A DNA stretch of 64,000 bases from Deroplatys truncata (taxonomy: Eukaryota > Arthropoda > Insecta > Mantodea > Mantidae): NCBI GenBank assembly GCA_030765065.1, contig CM060990.1, forward strand, positions 216,605,290-216,669,289. Direction: 5' to 3'. Made by a program: the position numbers and the translations under genes. The notes under the pieces were generated by a model, which saw only the letters and a list, made by a program, of their open reading frames with translations, made no database searches and was not told where the DNA came from. This document shows positions 33,371-45,576 of the stretch, piece after piece; positions within the stretch are counted from its first letter, which is position 1, and the number at the start of each line of letters is the position of its first letter.

Positions 33371-35055
33371 GTATGATACTACTACAAGTGCATATGTTCA
33401 TAAACAACGATATTTCAGATACGAGTCATTCTACATCAAACCGAACACACATAAAACATCACATTCTCTGAATTTTAGTTTACGTGTTGTACACATAAAA
33501 TAAATGGATACATATTTGGTATTTTGCAGAAAATCAAATTATTTTAGGATTTACAGCATACTTAACATTTTTCTTATACGCGCACAACGTTACATAAAAG
33601 TAATTTATTCTCAGAATACAGAATGGTCAGGAATAAGAACAATAAATCGTTTTACAGATAAAAACATTGTGGTTTTCCTTATATAAAATACTAATTTTTC
33701 GGAATAAAACAACAATTGCTTTTTTAACTAGGAATACTTTAAACCACAATATCATATTTAACCTGTAATATTAAAATCTGGAAAAAATACAGTAGGAATG
33801 TGTGATATATTTTGTTTTAAATCTGTCAATATCAGGATGGGATCTTCCTTAGAAGTACGCTTTTAAACAGTTTATTTGTGTTAGTACGTAAGGTTTTAGA
33901 ATATAGACTGCTGACAGCTGATTCAGCATGGCCCAGTCATAGAACTCAGATTCTTATTTACAACTCATTCATCATTTTCAGTTCTCACACTTCATAACAC
34001 TGGCAGCTAGCGCTGTCATTGACAGAAACACACACACAGCCTGAGCACCGGCAGCTAGACTAGTATGAAAAATGTGGCTGTAACTACCCTTTCTAAATTT
34101 GTCATTGCATTAATTCACTGCCATGCCACATGAAATACTAGGTTCAATTTTTGTTAGCACTAATTAATGTGAGAAACACATTTCTGTCTAGCTTGTTTTT
34201 CTGTGCATGCTGTGAGATAGTAAATGAAGTCACTCATTTCATTGACAAGCTCTTCATCTGTGTCTGGCTTCAGCGCTTCAGGAAGGAATTATTTGATTTG
34301 ATTTGATTTGAATGACTGAAATAATTCATAGAAATGAATTGGTTTGGACCATCACTGAAGTGGTTAGAAGTTGTGCCACACCTTACTTTCACCTTTGACT
34401 AATTTTGCATTTTCTCATATGATTTGATTAATTGGCTCACTCTTCAAATAATTTTGTGAAACAAATTAGCCCAGTTACCATGTTACAAAAGTGTAATTTC
34501 ATCATACTCACCATAGATACCAATTTCACCATTGGAAATGCCTTCTAGCATTTGTCTATCAGGAATAATAGCGCTTTAAGCTCTTCGCTGGTGAAAGCAT
34601 TATTATAGAATCGGTTGAGTGGTTTTCAAGGTTACACCCACAAGTTTTCTCTCATTATATTAGTGCAGATCTTAAACAGAAATCACAAACCTGCTCCACT
34701 GTTCTTCAATAAGATGAGTAAGATTCCCTTATGACTCCATAAAAATCGTTTAATGAACAATGGATATTGATCCAAAAATGTGTTGTTTTTTTCTTCTGCA
34801 GCACAACCTGTAAACTGTTTTTGATCCATCTATAAAGAGTTTCCATTCAGTTGGATAGTAAAAGAAGTCCATATGTTATAAATCCTCATTCAGCATCTTC
34901 CTTTATATTACATCAGTTTTCTGAAACCCAAACTTTGATTTTATTTGATTAATGCTTTTATAATTGGATTTGATGCTTTGTGTAATCTTTATTTAACATA
35001 TAAATACATATAAAAACACCCACATAACTTATATTATTTCTTAGGTTTATTACGC
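33371..35055. other. Intronic, nothing recognised
   Basis: Contains a short (ATTTG)n run near 34290-34311 and otherwise no gene, RNA or transposon I can support. Confidence 0.4.
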
Positions 35056-35145
35056 CAGCCCTCATAGCCGTCGTCACTGGTGCATATAGCTTCGGCACTC
35101 CGCCAAGCTGAATTGCAGGTTTCAGTCCCGGCATGAGTGTTTGTG
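35056..35145 (+). mobile_element. Possible SINE head
   Basis: A tRNA-like stretch with CACTGGTGCATATAGC, GGCACTCCGCCAAGC and a B-box-like GGTTTCAGTCCC. No tail or flanking duplication was defined, so it is a fragment. Confidence 0.4.
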
Positions 35146-36739
35146 TGCCTGTGTGTTGTATATGTTTAATGGTATTTAGGTAAAAGTAAAGCAGAGAACA
35201 TATGGTTATGATAAAACTGGGAAAATCATGGCAACATTTTTAAAAAAGAGAAAGAAAGAAAAAAACAATTATAAATCATGCAGAGAGTTACAAATGTAAA
35301 TTTGTTAGTAAGTGTTATGATTTTTTAAAAATATGCTGATTTAATGTTGCTGACCCAAGCTTGTAGCTGGGATGTATTTGCTTGGTATCCAAGCTGCTCA
35401 TGTTCTGATTTGTATGCTTTAGATTCTATGCTGATTAGAAGCTTCACAGAAGTATTTATGGACATTTTTGTTGCTGTATTATAGTGAAAGTAAAAGGGCA
35501 TACAGATCAGTGGCATCTCCTATGGGTGTGCAAGTCATGTGTCAATGCCCCCCCAAAAGAAAAAGAAGAAGAAAGGAAGAAAAAATAGTCTATTTTTTCT
35601 TACTTTTGAATGAGAGATAAGCAAGTGTTGCAATGCTGCAATTAGACAGCAGGTGTTGCAATGTGGGAGCTGTACAAGCAAGACATTGGCAATGCCTTGC
35701 CTGCCTCCCAGACTGCATGCATTTCATTCCTTCCATTTCATGCTTATGCAAGCCAAGGCATTATATTCAGTTTCGAAATGAGTTTATGTAATTGTTGTTG
35801 GTATTTCCCCTCTGTTTTTTGCATTTACAATTGTAGTGATAGATTTTTAAGATGGCTAGTGAAACTGTAATTCAAAACTATTATATGGTATTACTATTTG
35901 GAATTCCGTATTGCAAGTGCAGAATTCAATTCCATGAAGAAAAGAGTATTTAAATAGTTCACCAGTTTTCCACAGTACTTCATCAAGCTTTCAAAATGAT
36001 TTGATAAATTCTGTAGCCGATGTACTGAGAGATGAAATTTACTGTGATATTCAGAACACAGATTTTATAACTATTATACTTGATGAAACATCAGACATTA
36101 GCAATAGACCTCAAATGTCAACTGTTTTACATTATTTTTCGGTGACAGGAAAAAAATTGTGGAACAATTTCTTAGATTTCATAACATGAGTGATTATAAA
36201 ACTGCAACAGCTCTTTTCAACCATGTTAATAAAATATTGGACACACATAAGCGCAAGGACAAGCTAATTGCTCAGACATACAATGGTTCTTCTGTGATGA
36301 GTGGCCATCTCAGTGGACTTCAAAGCAGAATACAGGAAAAGTATCTTAAAGCTCTCTTTATGCATTGTTATGCTCATGTAATAGATTTAGTCTTACAACA
36401 ATTGTTAGAATGCAAGAAAGAGCTTAAAATATTTTTAGCAATCTTAAATCATTGCTTGCCTTTTTTTCTCATTCTCCAAAGAGGTTACATGAACTTTCTA
36501 TTTCATGTCAAAGAAGCTACATTTATTATCTTCCATTTGACGGAATTTTACCTCTAGGCTTATCCATACAGTTAGTGAAAACAGAGAAGCTTAAATTATG
36601 TTTTTGATCATGTTAGTGAAAGTGGAGACTTCAGCAATTTGACTACAATGCCAGCTAGAGGATTTGCTAGATTGGATTGATTTAAATATTTGACAGGGAG
36701 ATGAAGAGGAGGGACATACCCCTACTTGCATATACTGAA

Positions 36740-37010
36740 ACTTGAGGTTTATTCTATGGTTTCCTCCCAGATTTTTTTCTAATCATCACCTCCCTAAACT
36801 CTAATAAGTTGCAGGAGTCCATAGATAGGGTTTTTACTAGATACTGTCTCATTTGGATCAACAGCTCCAAATCAATTGTATCTATTCACTTCCAGTGCTT
36901 CACACTGAAATATTAAGGTAAGGCCATTTTCTCCTCTACACCACACATCCTGCATCTTGGGTCTTCTGGAGGATTTGCTAACTTCCTAAACAATCTCAAA
37001 AATATATATC
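36740..37010 (-). pseudogene. Possible non-LTR C-terminal zinc-finger scrap
   Basis: The minus strand reads DPRCRMCGVEEKMALP, then a YFSVKHWK and LLEFREVMIRKKSGRKP-like end, which recalls CRxCGxEEE...H tails of some RTs. Only one short region supports this, and the expected His is altered. Confidence 0.35.
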
Positions 37011-37080
37011 TTAATAAAGGTTTTATCTAACTTGATTTCCTTCTCCGATATACAGTGCCTTTCCTTCATATTGTGGCCAA

Positions 37081-37830
37081 AGCTTGGCGGCTCGCATGCT
37101 GCCTGCCTCAGGTAGGTCTACTGCCAAAAGAGGTATCCCTGTAACCACTTCAGGTTCTCATAATTATAGGTACAATTACAATGATAATAAGCACATATCT
37201 TATCACAAGAGAAGTTGGAAATGTTGTCCTCTCTATTCACACATTTCTAACATTTTCTCAGGAAATTTGCATTCATGCTCAAGAGTTCAATATCTGAAAT
37301 TCAGAATTTCTCTCCGGATGTTTTCTTTTCATTCTTCCAATGTATGGGGATTTGTTGTCTACACTTTATTTTTCAAGCTCTCTCATAGATAAAAATCGTA
37401 TACACTCAAATCAGGGGATTTTGAGGACCTGTACTAATTACCCTATCTTAAAAAAATTCCTGAATTAAATTTAATGACTCATCAGCAGTATTGTTGGAAA
37501 AATCCATTCTGACATTCAATGTTGGTCAGCTGTGTAGAAAATGGTGCGAGTATGACATTCCTAGATCTCTCTGCATTTATTGTTTATTCAAAAAATATAG
37601 GCCCTATTATTGTGTATACACTTGCTGCATACCTACAAAAGAATTGTGTGTGTGTGTGTGTGTAAAATTGGGTTTTTCTGTACTCAGTATCTGTTATATT
37701 GTGACGAAATATAGCCATATAAATGGAACTATGCTTCATCAGAGAAGAATGTTAAGCATGGGGCAATCAGTCTATCATTTTGCAAAATCTAATTACAGCC
37801 TGTCTCTGATGATCACATGAAAAATAAGGT
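37081..37830 (-). mobile_element. Mariner-like fragment, minus arm of an inverted pair
   Basis: Minus-strand pieces: a LMKHSSIYMAIF block (from the DEAxFHLxGY motif), KIPDLSVYDFYL (SPDLxxxDFYLW), TTNPHTLEE, KENIRREIL and GQHFQLLL. Its outer end at about 37081-37215 is an imperfect inverted copy of 38290-38430. A (GT)n run lies at 37643-37662. Confidence 0.65.
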
Positions 37831-38430
37831 GTATGCAACAAACCTCCATACTTTGTAAGAACTAAACGAAAACATCAGGTGAGAAATTCACTTAATTTCA
37901 TATATTGAACTCTCGAATTCAATGAAAATTTACTGAGAAGATCCTAGAAATGTATGAAATTAAATTGAGTATTATTTATGGGCGCTCTTTAGCTGCTGTG
38001 GTTCTTAGCATCCCATTCTATATTGAGCGTGAAATACCAGAACTTTTGCTCAGAGTCCTTTTTATCAGGCTTGAGGTTCTTTTATATGCTGTAAATCTAC
38101 GACACAGGACCACTGGCTTTACTTTCCTTCCAAAGGAAGCCATGCTAAGGATTTCTATGCCCAAAAAAATCCATTGCCCTCCGCCAGGTTTGAACCCGCG
38201 ACCTCAGGAACTAGAGGCTAGCATGGTAACTACTACACCACAGAGGACGACTAGAAATGTGTGAATAGAGGATAACATTTCCAAGATGTCTTATGATAAG
38301 TTATGTGCTTATTATCATTGTAATTGTAGCTATCAAAACATGAGGTGGTTGCAGGGATTATACAGCTGTTTTGTTGGGAGTCCGAGCTGCAGTGGCCAGC
38401 ACGTAAGCAGCCATGCTATGACCACATTGT
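37831..38430 (+). mobile_element. Mariner-like fragment, plus arm of the inverted pair, with SINE
   Basis: KVYATNLHTL, ELNENIR and IHLISYIELSNSMKI, then (after the SINE) a KCVNRG-HFQDVL end, the C-terminus of the same transposase type as the minus arm. The tail includes TACAATTACAATGATAATAA in inverted orientation, shared with the minus arm. Confidence 0.65.
37959..38250 (-). mobile_element. tRNA-derived SINE (SINE-1), complete copy
   Basis: A 292-bp element with a 15-bp duplication CTAGAAATGTRTGAA (37944-37958 and 38251-38265, one transition). On the minus strand the head has TGTGGTGTAGTAGTTACC (A box region) and GCGGGTTCAAACCTGG (B box). It interrupts the mariner-like C-terminus between EMYE/KCVNRG codons. 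It is the reference that reveals the solo LTR in the copy at 6170-7365. Confidence 0.9.
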
Positions 38431-39125
38431 GAGGGAACAGCACTGTATTATTCAATATACTTCAGTCTAGAAGTGTTGTATTTTGCACTGTAGAAATAAG
38501 ATTACTGAATTTAAAACTGCAAACGGAAAGGAATAATTTTGAAATACTGCAATCTTCTGGAGACGAAAAGGTGATTCAGATAAAAGGAGGAGGTTACAGA
38601 TGAATCACAGAAAGACCATTGTCACAGATGTACTTTGAAATCATTGACAATATCAGTAATCGGATAACAATTAGATATACATCAATTGAAAAATGTCAAT
38701 ATTTTGATCTGATAAACCCATCTAAACTGGCATATTTCAGCAAAAGAGAAAAATTTCCTCATGATTTGTTAAAAAAAGAGCTGTAAGTAATTTATGGTGT
38801 TTTTTTTTAATGTATCTAAACTTCAAAATGAATCCTTCCGATGAAGGATCAGATAAAGTACCCATTCAGATCATTAATTACTTGATGGATATGAATCTAT
38901 TGAGTGGATTCATGGAAGTGTACAAATTAGCCATGCTGATTGCAACAATACCTTCTACAGTGTCATCTGTTGACTGTTATCATTCTAGAGGATCCACATA
39001 TTCTGCCCCACTATTCAGACAGAGTGCCAATTGACTAATTTAAGCCTCATTTCCATTGAGAAAGAACAGCTTTTTCAGTTATGAGAGTGGGATAAATCCA
39101 AATTCTATGAAGTAGTGATCCAGGT

Positions 39126-39905
39126 ATTTCTATGGAAAGAAAGACAACTTAAGCTGGAATTCAAATGACTGTAAGTAGATTCCATTGTTGGTTCTCTATT
39201 TCTAATTTTGAAGGGCTATACTTTATTTACATAATTATTTTAATTAAATGTATTGTTTACGTTACAATACCCTCCCTCATTCAGTTTTACTACACTAAAT
39301 GGCTAGGCAAACATTTTTATTTAGAGATAATGTGGGAACTGGGGATTAACACACTTTTCCTTTCTTGTCAACGTCCTAAGTTCCAAGTCAGGAGATGCCA
39401 CTGATACAGATGACCATGGATTGGCTGAATACAACATTGTTAGTGAGTTCAAAGTAACCTTTTACCCCTAGAACAAACTGTGTTTAGGAAGATCCATGTA
39501 AATATATCATGTAACCAACAAATATCTCAATTCTATATACTGCTTTGATTTATATAAACTTCAAACCACAAATATGAGGTAAAGCTCTCTGTATTTGACA
39601 GGATTTCCTTTGGTGTTCTTTGAAAAAATTGGAGTATATGTTTCACTGTGTAGCATTTGAGAAATGTTCATTGTTGCTATGGTATATATTCTAAATCATA
39701 TGTACAAGAATGGATATAGTGATATGTAGCACCTGTTCATTTTTCATCATGTTATAGTTGGAGGATTAGTAACTATGATACATACTAAACAATTTTTATT
39801 AATTTGGAGTCAGTTATTAAACTTGCCATTTACCTATTAACAATTGAAGATCGTGTTTCAAAAGCATGTTGCTTTCATCAACTTTGTTTTGACCACTGGC
39901 ATCAG
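39126..39905. other. Intronic, nothing recognised
   Basis: No supported gene or repeat between the hAT-type relic and the Penelope-like element. Confidence 0.4.
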
Positions 39906-41690
39906 TTGGTGTTCCTGATAGTCTTCCCAGGTGGAGGGTTGATGAGCTTTTGGAGGACACCGGCAGTTGGTTTTCAAAATTCATTAAATAATCTCTATCC
40001 AAATGTGAATTTTCTCTAGATTTCTAGTTCAGATTTGTTTTTTGCACTTTTTAATAGTCTTTGGGTCTTTTCAATAATGTGGTGATGTTTCCAGAAATGT
40101 GTTGCTACTGCCAACTTGTGTTCTTGTTTGAATTTGATGTTTCCAAATTGCTCATTGGATCTAATTTCTAAGTTTCTTTTGGTTTCCCCATGTAAACCTT
40201 GTTGCAGCCCAGGCAGTTTAGTTGATAAATTCCTTATCTGTTTTCTGGCAACTGTGTCCTTGAGATTTTAATTTTCCAGGTTATTTTATTTATTGAGAAA
40301 CTATGATGATGTTCTATTCTGTGAACGTTTTTATTAAGTTATTGAATGTTAAAAAGGTGGTAGGTAAACTTCATAGGTGATATTTTCTCTTTTGTTTGCA
40401 TTGAGGGTGTTGGTTTCTATTTTATTCTTTTTTTTGTATTGTTTATTTTCTTGTAAACACGTTTCCTATTGAATCCATTTGCTTCTACTGTATCTATGAT
40501 TGTTTTAAGTCCTGTGCTGTATTCTCCTTTGTTCATGAGTATGTTCACCAGTTAAGTGTTTTAGGCTATTTATTACAGTATGTTGATGGAAAATGGGGTT
40601 GTACCTGTTGTGTTCGATGTAGTTATCCAAGTGTGCAGGTTTTCTGTAGATGCAAAACTCAGTCTGTTGTTTTATGATCTTAGGACCAAGAAAGTTCATT
40701 ATTTTCTTTCTCTTTTGTGAACTTGATAGCTTTTTCTATTATGTTCAGAAGTTTCACTGCATCTTCTATGTGTTTGTCTGCAACTATGACAAAAACATGA
40801 TTAATATAGTGGTACCACACTTTAAATATTCAAAGAATGCATTTGTGACTCTTGTTTCCATTAAGCCCATGAACAAAACTCCTAGTGGGTTTCCCATAGT
40901 CACACTTGATTTTAATGGGAAATGTGCCATTGAAGGTATAGATGTTTTGTTAGATGCATAGATTCATTAACTTTATGTACTCTTCTATTCCATCTAGATG
41001 TTTCCATATGGATTTCAGCTATTTTTGGATAGATATGTATATTTAATGAAGCCAGTGAATGTGTGTCTGCTACTTCTACATTTTAAATTTTTTCTACTAC
41101 ATCCAAGTTAAATTTTATCTGCTAGATCCAAGGAGTTGTTTAGATTTAAGCTGTGGAATTTTGGAAAGGATGGTATCTGCTTGTAAGTCATTTGATTAGC
41201 TTAGATGTAGGTCCATCATTGTTGTTTAATGTGTCTCATTACTTTTCCTGGTTAATGAAGCTTTGGTGGACTATAGATCCTTAGCAAAGTTGGATTGTCA
41301 ACTTCAATTCAATTTAAGTATTTTTGACATTATTGAAGTATCTTAGACTGTTCTGTTGAATGAACTTGTAGAAGGTTTGCATGCTCGCGGAAGGTTGTTA
41401 TCTACTTTTATATATTTTCTTCACTTTTGAAACAATTTCTATCCTTTCTATGTAGTTTGTATTGTCCAAAATTACTACATTGTAGTCTTTGTCAGATTTT
41501 GAATAAATTACAAGTTTTAATTTTAGTGATTTTAAGATCTGTCTGTTGCAGCTAGTTATTTATTGTTCTTGATTTCTTGGATTGCTGAACAGCATTTGAG
41601 TTTTACAATATTATTTTTTGCTTCACTTAAGACTTGGGTAGCCATTTGTATATTAGTCACATAGTAATCTACTCTACTTCAAAAATCTAC
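39906..41690 (-). mobile_element. Penelope-like element (PLE), RT plus GIY-YIG part
   Basis: Minus strand, in order: QDYNVVILDNTNYIERIEIV and QTFYKFIQQNS (PLE N-terminal RT region), MGNPLGVLFMGLMETRVTNA (the PLE MGSPLSP block, 40.84-40.90 kb), a degraded YVDD region, FCIYRKPAHLDNYIEHNRYN then QHTVINSLKHL (a PLE hallmark after the RT), and a GIY-YIG tail with GETKRNLEIRSNEQ and KLAVATHFWKH. A stop follows near 40018. Many stops and shifts. The 3-prime 370 bp is repeated, inverted, at 44578-44956. Confidence 0.82.
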
Positions 41691-42124
41691 ACATATGTAT
41701 CTTCAAACATTTGTTAGAAAATCCATTTCTGAATCATTGAAATTTTGGTTGAGGAGTTTTATTGCATTTTATTTTATTTTTTTGACTTGTTGTCGTCATC
41801 ATTATCATTATTTCCCTCATATCTATTTGTTTGCTGATGGAAAGGAATGCTTAACATGATATATTTTTTAAAGAATAACATAATATTATTAAATGAGGGA
41901 TAAAACTACAGTGTCAACTTTTATACTCTTGCTTGCCCCATTTACCACATTTTTGCATAAAACATATTTGTTAGGCATTTGCATGCTTCATCAGCTACAA
42001 GTTGACTTGAATATTTTGGACCTAAGTCACCTCTCTCATTGTATCTTCTATAGCCCCTACTGTAAGAAATTGAATTATTTACCAGAGGTTCTAGTGTTTT
42101 TTTTTTCCTTTCTCTGAATAATTG
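41691..42124. other. Intronic, nothing recognised
   Basis: AT-rich. The 5-prime limit of the PLE and the 3-prime limit of the next element are both uncertain here. Confidence 0.35.
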
Positions 42125-42688
42125 CATTTATTTATATTGTGATTTATTTTAATGTTTGAAGTTTATTGATTCACTAAGAAATACTTGTATTGTACTGCCC
42201 ACTAAAGTTTGGTCCAGCCCACTTTCAGTTGGGCAGTCCAATTTAAGTTATACACAACATATTACAATAGCAAGCAGCAAGCAACAGTTTTTCTAAATAT
42301 TCAATTCAATTCATTTCAGCTGTAAGAATTACATTAATTCATAGCATCATAAGTATAAAAATAAAATAAATGATAATATGTACATACAAAATAATAACTA
42401 TTACAACATAAGAACACAATACAGTGTTTTAGGATAATAAGAATTCTTCAATGGAATAAAAGCAATGCTGCATTAAAAATTGTTTAACCTTCCTTTTAAA
42501 TATAGCCTCTGAGGTGGCAAGTTGGAGTTTTCCTGGCAGCTTATTATATAATTTAATACCTGCATACTTGGTGCTTTTACTAAATAGGGTTGTATTATGA
42601 CTGATGATGCTCAGCTGTTGTTTACTCCTGGTGTCATATTTATGTTTTTCAAAATTAACTTCAAATTGTTTTAATGCTTTCTAACATA

Positions 42689-43932
42689 CACTACGTGATC
42701 AAAAGTATCCAGACACCTGGCTGAAAAAGATGTACAAGTTTGTGGTGCCCTCCATTGGCAATGCTGGATGTCAATCTGGTGTTGGCTCACCCTTAGCCTT
42801 GATGACAGCGTTCACTCTCGCAGGCATACTTTCAATCAGGTGCTAGAAGGTTTCTTGGGGAATGGCAGCCCATTCTTCACGGAGTGCGAAACTGAGGAGA
42901 GGTATTGATGTAGGTCGGTGAGGCCTGGCACGAAGTTGGCATTCCAAAACATCCCAAAGGTGTTCTATAGGATTCAAGTCTGGACTCTGTGCAGGCCAGT
43001 CCATTACAGGGATATTATTGCCATGTAACCACGCTGCCACAGCCCGTGCAGTATGAACAGGTGCTCGATCATGTTGAAAGATGCAATCGCCATCCCTGAA
43101 TTGCTCTTCAACAGTGAGAAGCAAGAAGCTGCTTAAAATATCAATGTAGGTCTGCACTGTGATCGTGCCATGCAAAACAACAAGGGGTGCAAGCCCCCTG
43201 CAGGAAAAACACGACCACACCATAACACCACCACCTCTGAATTTCACTGTTGGCACTACACATGCTGGCAGATGACATTCACCGGGCATTCACCATACCC
43301 ATATGCTGCCATCGGATTGCCACATTGTGTACCGTGATTCGTCATTCCACACATTTTGCCACTGTTCAATCGTGCAAAGTTGGCACTCCTTACACCAAGC
43401 GAGGCGTCGTTTGGCATTTTCCTGCATGATGTGTGGCTTATGAGCAGCCACTCGACCATGGAATCCAATGTTTCTCACCTCATTCCTAACTGTCATAGTA
43501 CTTGGAGTGGATCCTGAAGCAGTTTGGAATTCCTGTGTAATGGTCTGGATATATGTCTGCCTATTACTGTTTACGACCCTCTTCAAATGTCGGCGGTCTC
43601 TGTCAGTCAACAGATGAGGTCAGCCTGTATGCTTTTGTGCTGTACATGTCTCTTCATGTTTCCACTTCACTAACACATCAGAAACAGTGGACCTAGGGAT
43701 GTTTAGGAGTGTGGAAATCTTGCGTACAGACTTCTGACACAAGTGACACTCAATCACCTGATCACGTTCGAAATCCGTGAGTTCCACGGAGCGTCCCATT
43801 CTGCTGTTTCACAATATCTAATGACTACTGAGGTCATGGACAATGAGTATCATGCAGTTGGTGGCAGCACAATGCACCTAAGATAAAAAAACATAAGCTT
43901 GTGGGGGTGTCTGGATAATTTTGGTCACAGTG
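42689..43932 (-). mobile_element. Tc1-like transposon, 1244 bp, complete
   Basis: Inverted ends CACTACGTGATCAAAAGTAT (left) and the complement of the right CACTGTGACCAAAATTATCC, both continuing CCAGACACC, flanked by TA at 42687-42688 and 43933-43934. One transposase gene on the minus strand. It lies 21 bases from the next mariner-like element and inside a jockey-like element. Confidence 0.93.
42771..43799 (-). pseudogene. Tc1-like transposase, one frame with three nonsense codons
   Basis: A DD34E transposase frame of 342 codons without a single frameshift. N-terminal paired-like DNA-binding domain: MGRSVELTDFERDQVIECHL, then KISTLLNIPRSTVSDVLVKW. Catalysis: VWNDESRY (Asp), FQHDRAPVHTA (Asp), SPDLNPIEHLWDVLE (Asp-Leu-Asn-Pro block and Glu). 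The end is ARVNAVIKAKGEPTPD and TGA. In-frame stops are TGA at 43620-43622, TGA at 43290-43292 and TAG at 42843-42845, each one C-to-T step from Arg or Gln codons. It would excise and reinsert the element at TA; as read it is inactive. Confidence 0.92.
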
Positions 43933-44104
43933 TATATCATTACTTCTAATATACAGGGTGTTTCAGAAATACTTTTACAAACTTCAGGTATGGGTTCCTT
44001 ACACCACAAGAAGGAAAAAAGTTCATATGAACATATGTCCCATAATCCTTTGTTTTCTTGTTAGGAGGTGTTCAACACAGTGGTAAACTTATAACACACA
44101 AAAC

Positions 44105-45576
44105 TCATAATAAATGCTCGAAATGTCCTCCTCTTGCTTCTATGCATGCCTGTACTCATCGAATCATGGAATGTCGCACCCTGTCAAAAACTCCAGATGG
44201 TGTCGAATGGTTTCGCAGGCTTCCATGACACGTCGATGAAGTGTTTCTGCATCCGGGATGGCTGCTCCATAAACCAATGATTTAAGATGCTCCCAGAGGT
44301 AAAAATCCACAGGATTGAGGTCGGGAGAACGTGTAGGCCATGGAACTGGTTCTCCTCTGCCTATCCATCGGTCATGGTAGATACCAGTCAGTGCATCTCA
44401 AACAATGCAACTAAAATGTACCGGAGCCCCATCATGCATAAACCACATGTTTTTTCTTATTTGCAGGGGCACATCTTCGTGAAGTAAATTGGGAAGAGTG
44501 CTGGATAAAGTCCCTGTAGACAGCACCAGTAAGATGTGCTGGTAAATGTATGGACCTACCAGACAGTCACCCACAATAAAAAAAACCTGAAAATTAAAAT
44601 CTCAGGGACACAGTTCTGCCAGAAAACAGATAAGGAATTTATCAACTAAACTGCCTGGGCTGCAACAAGGTTTACATGGGGAAACCAAAAGAAACTTAGA
44701 AATTAGATCCAATGAGCAATTTGGAAACATCAAATTCAAACAAGAACACAAGTTGGCAGTAGCAACACATTTCTGGAAACATCACCGCATTATTGAAAAG
44801 ACCCAAAGACTATTAAAAAGTGCAAAAAACAAATCTGAACTAGAAATCTAGAGAAAATTCACATTTGGATAGAGATTATTTAATGAATTTTGAAAACCAA
44901 CTGCCGGTGTCCTCCAAAAGCTCATCAACCCTCCACCTGGGAAGACTCTATCAGGAACCAGACAATCACCTACAATGCCAGCCCACACATTCAGACTAAA
45001 CTGTTGCTGATGTCTAGCCTGAAGTACAGCATGAGGATTACGATCTGCCCATATGTATATGTTGTGGAAATTAGTAACTCCATTTCTCCATAACGTTGCC
45101 TCACCTGTAAACAAAACTGACGAGACAAACATTGGATTGGCTGTTTGTACTACAAACCATCGGCAAAAGTTATCCCGTGGTGGATAATCGGCAGGCGAAA
45201 GGCCCTGCACACATTGAATATGATATGGATACAGGAGCTGCTCGTGAAGTACCCTCCGTGCTGTCACGTGTGATGTACCAGATGCCACAGCCAATTGTCT
45301 TGTACTGATACCTGGATCGTCTTCGACATACTTTAGCATCTGTTCTTTGCGTTCTGGCATACGAACAACTCTTGGTCTTCCTCGATCAATAGTCTGTGAT
45401 GCAACGGTTCCTGTTTCAGCAAGGCGGCGATAAACAGTGACAAAGGTTGGATGACTCGGCTGTCTTCGGTCTGGAAACTCCATCTGATAGAGCTATGCAG
45501 CCTGGAGTCCATTACCATTCGTGCGACCATACATAAAAATCATGTCTGCCTGTTCACGAAATGAATATCCAGCCAT
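44105..45576 (-). pseudogene. Mariner-like transposase (group D) interrupted by a Penelope fragment
   Basis: Starts MAGYSFREQADMIFMYG. Helix-turn-helix region: FPDRRQPSHPTFVTVYRRLA, GISTRQLAVASGTSHVTARR, RVLHEQLLYPYHIQCVQGL. Catalysis: SSVLFTGEATLW, where family members have FTDEA (first Asp changed to Gly), MHDGAPVHFS (second Asp), RSPDLNPVDFYLWEHLK (third). The end is ARGGHFEHLL and TGA. The insert splits WAGIVGDCLV from GPYIYQ. One frameshift near 44.18 kb and at least two stops add to it. The Asp-to-Gly change alone would abolish activity. Confidence 0.88.
44578..44956 (+). mobile_element. Penelope-like 3-prime fragment (GIY-YIG tail), nested
   Basis: Almost identical to the inverted sequence at about 39906-40280. 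Encodes KTDKEFINKLPGLQQ, GETKRNLEIRSNEQF, KFKQEHKLAVATHFWKHHRI and KSAKNKSELEI before TAG at about 44849, part of the GIY-YIG endonuclease. It is bounded by a 20-bp imperfect target duplication (44558-44577 and 44957-44976, two mismatches) in the transposase gene. A 5-prime truncated retro-insertion. Confidence 0.9.

Larger units (their letters stand above)
35960..39125 (+). mobile_element. hAT-type transposase relic, split
   Basis: First part 35960-36690: DVLRDEIYCDIQ, FITIILDETSDISNRPQMST, AQTYNGSSVMSGHLSGLQSR, IQEKYLKALFMHCYAHVIDL and FDHVSESGDFSNL. These match the ZMYM/DUF4371 type of hAT transposases, with the DETSDI catalytic Asp and CYAH motifs. Second part about 38470-39100: MYFEIIDNISNRI, FSKREKFPHDLLKKEL, then MLIATIPSTVSSVD and SLISIEKE, the C-terminal dimerisation region. 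Between them lie other transposon fragments. Multiple stops; the first part may have been co-located with, not only split by, the middle block. Confidence 0.75.

Noticed and set aside
39804..40019. Plus-strand 71-codon frame also found at the end of the group D frame on the minus strand near 44.9 kb
   Set aside because: The shared peptide is the antisense of the Penelope 3-prime untranslated end present at both places, not a protein domain.
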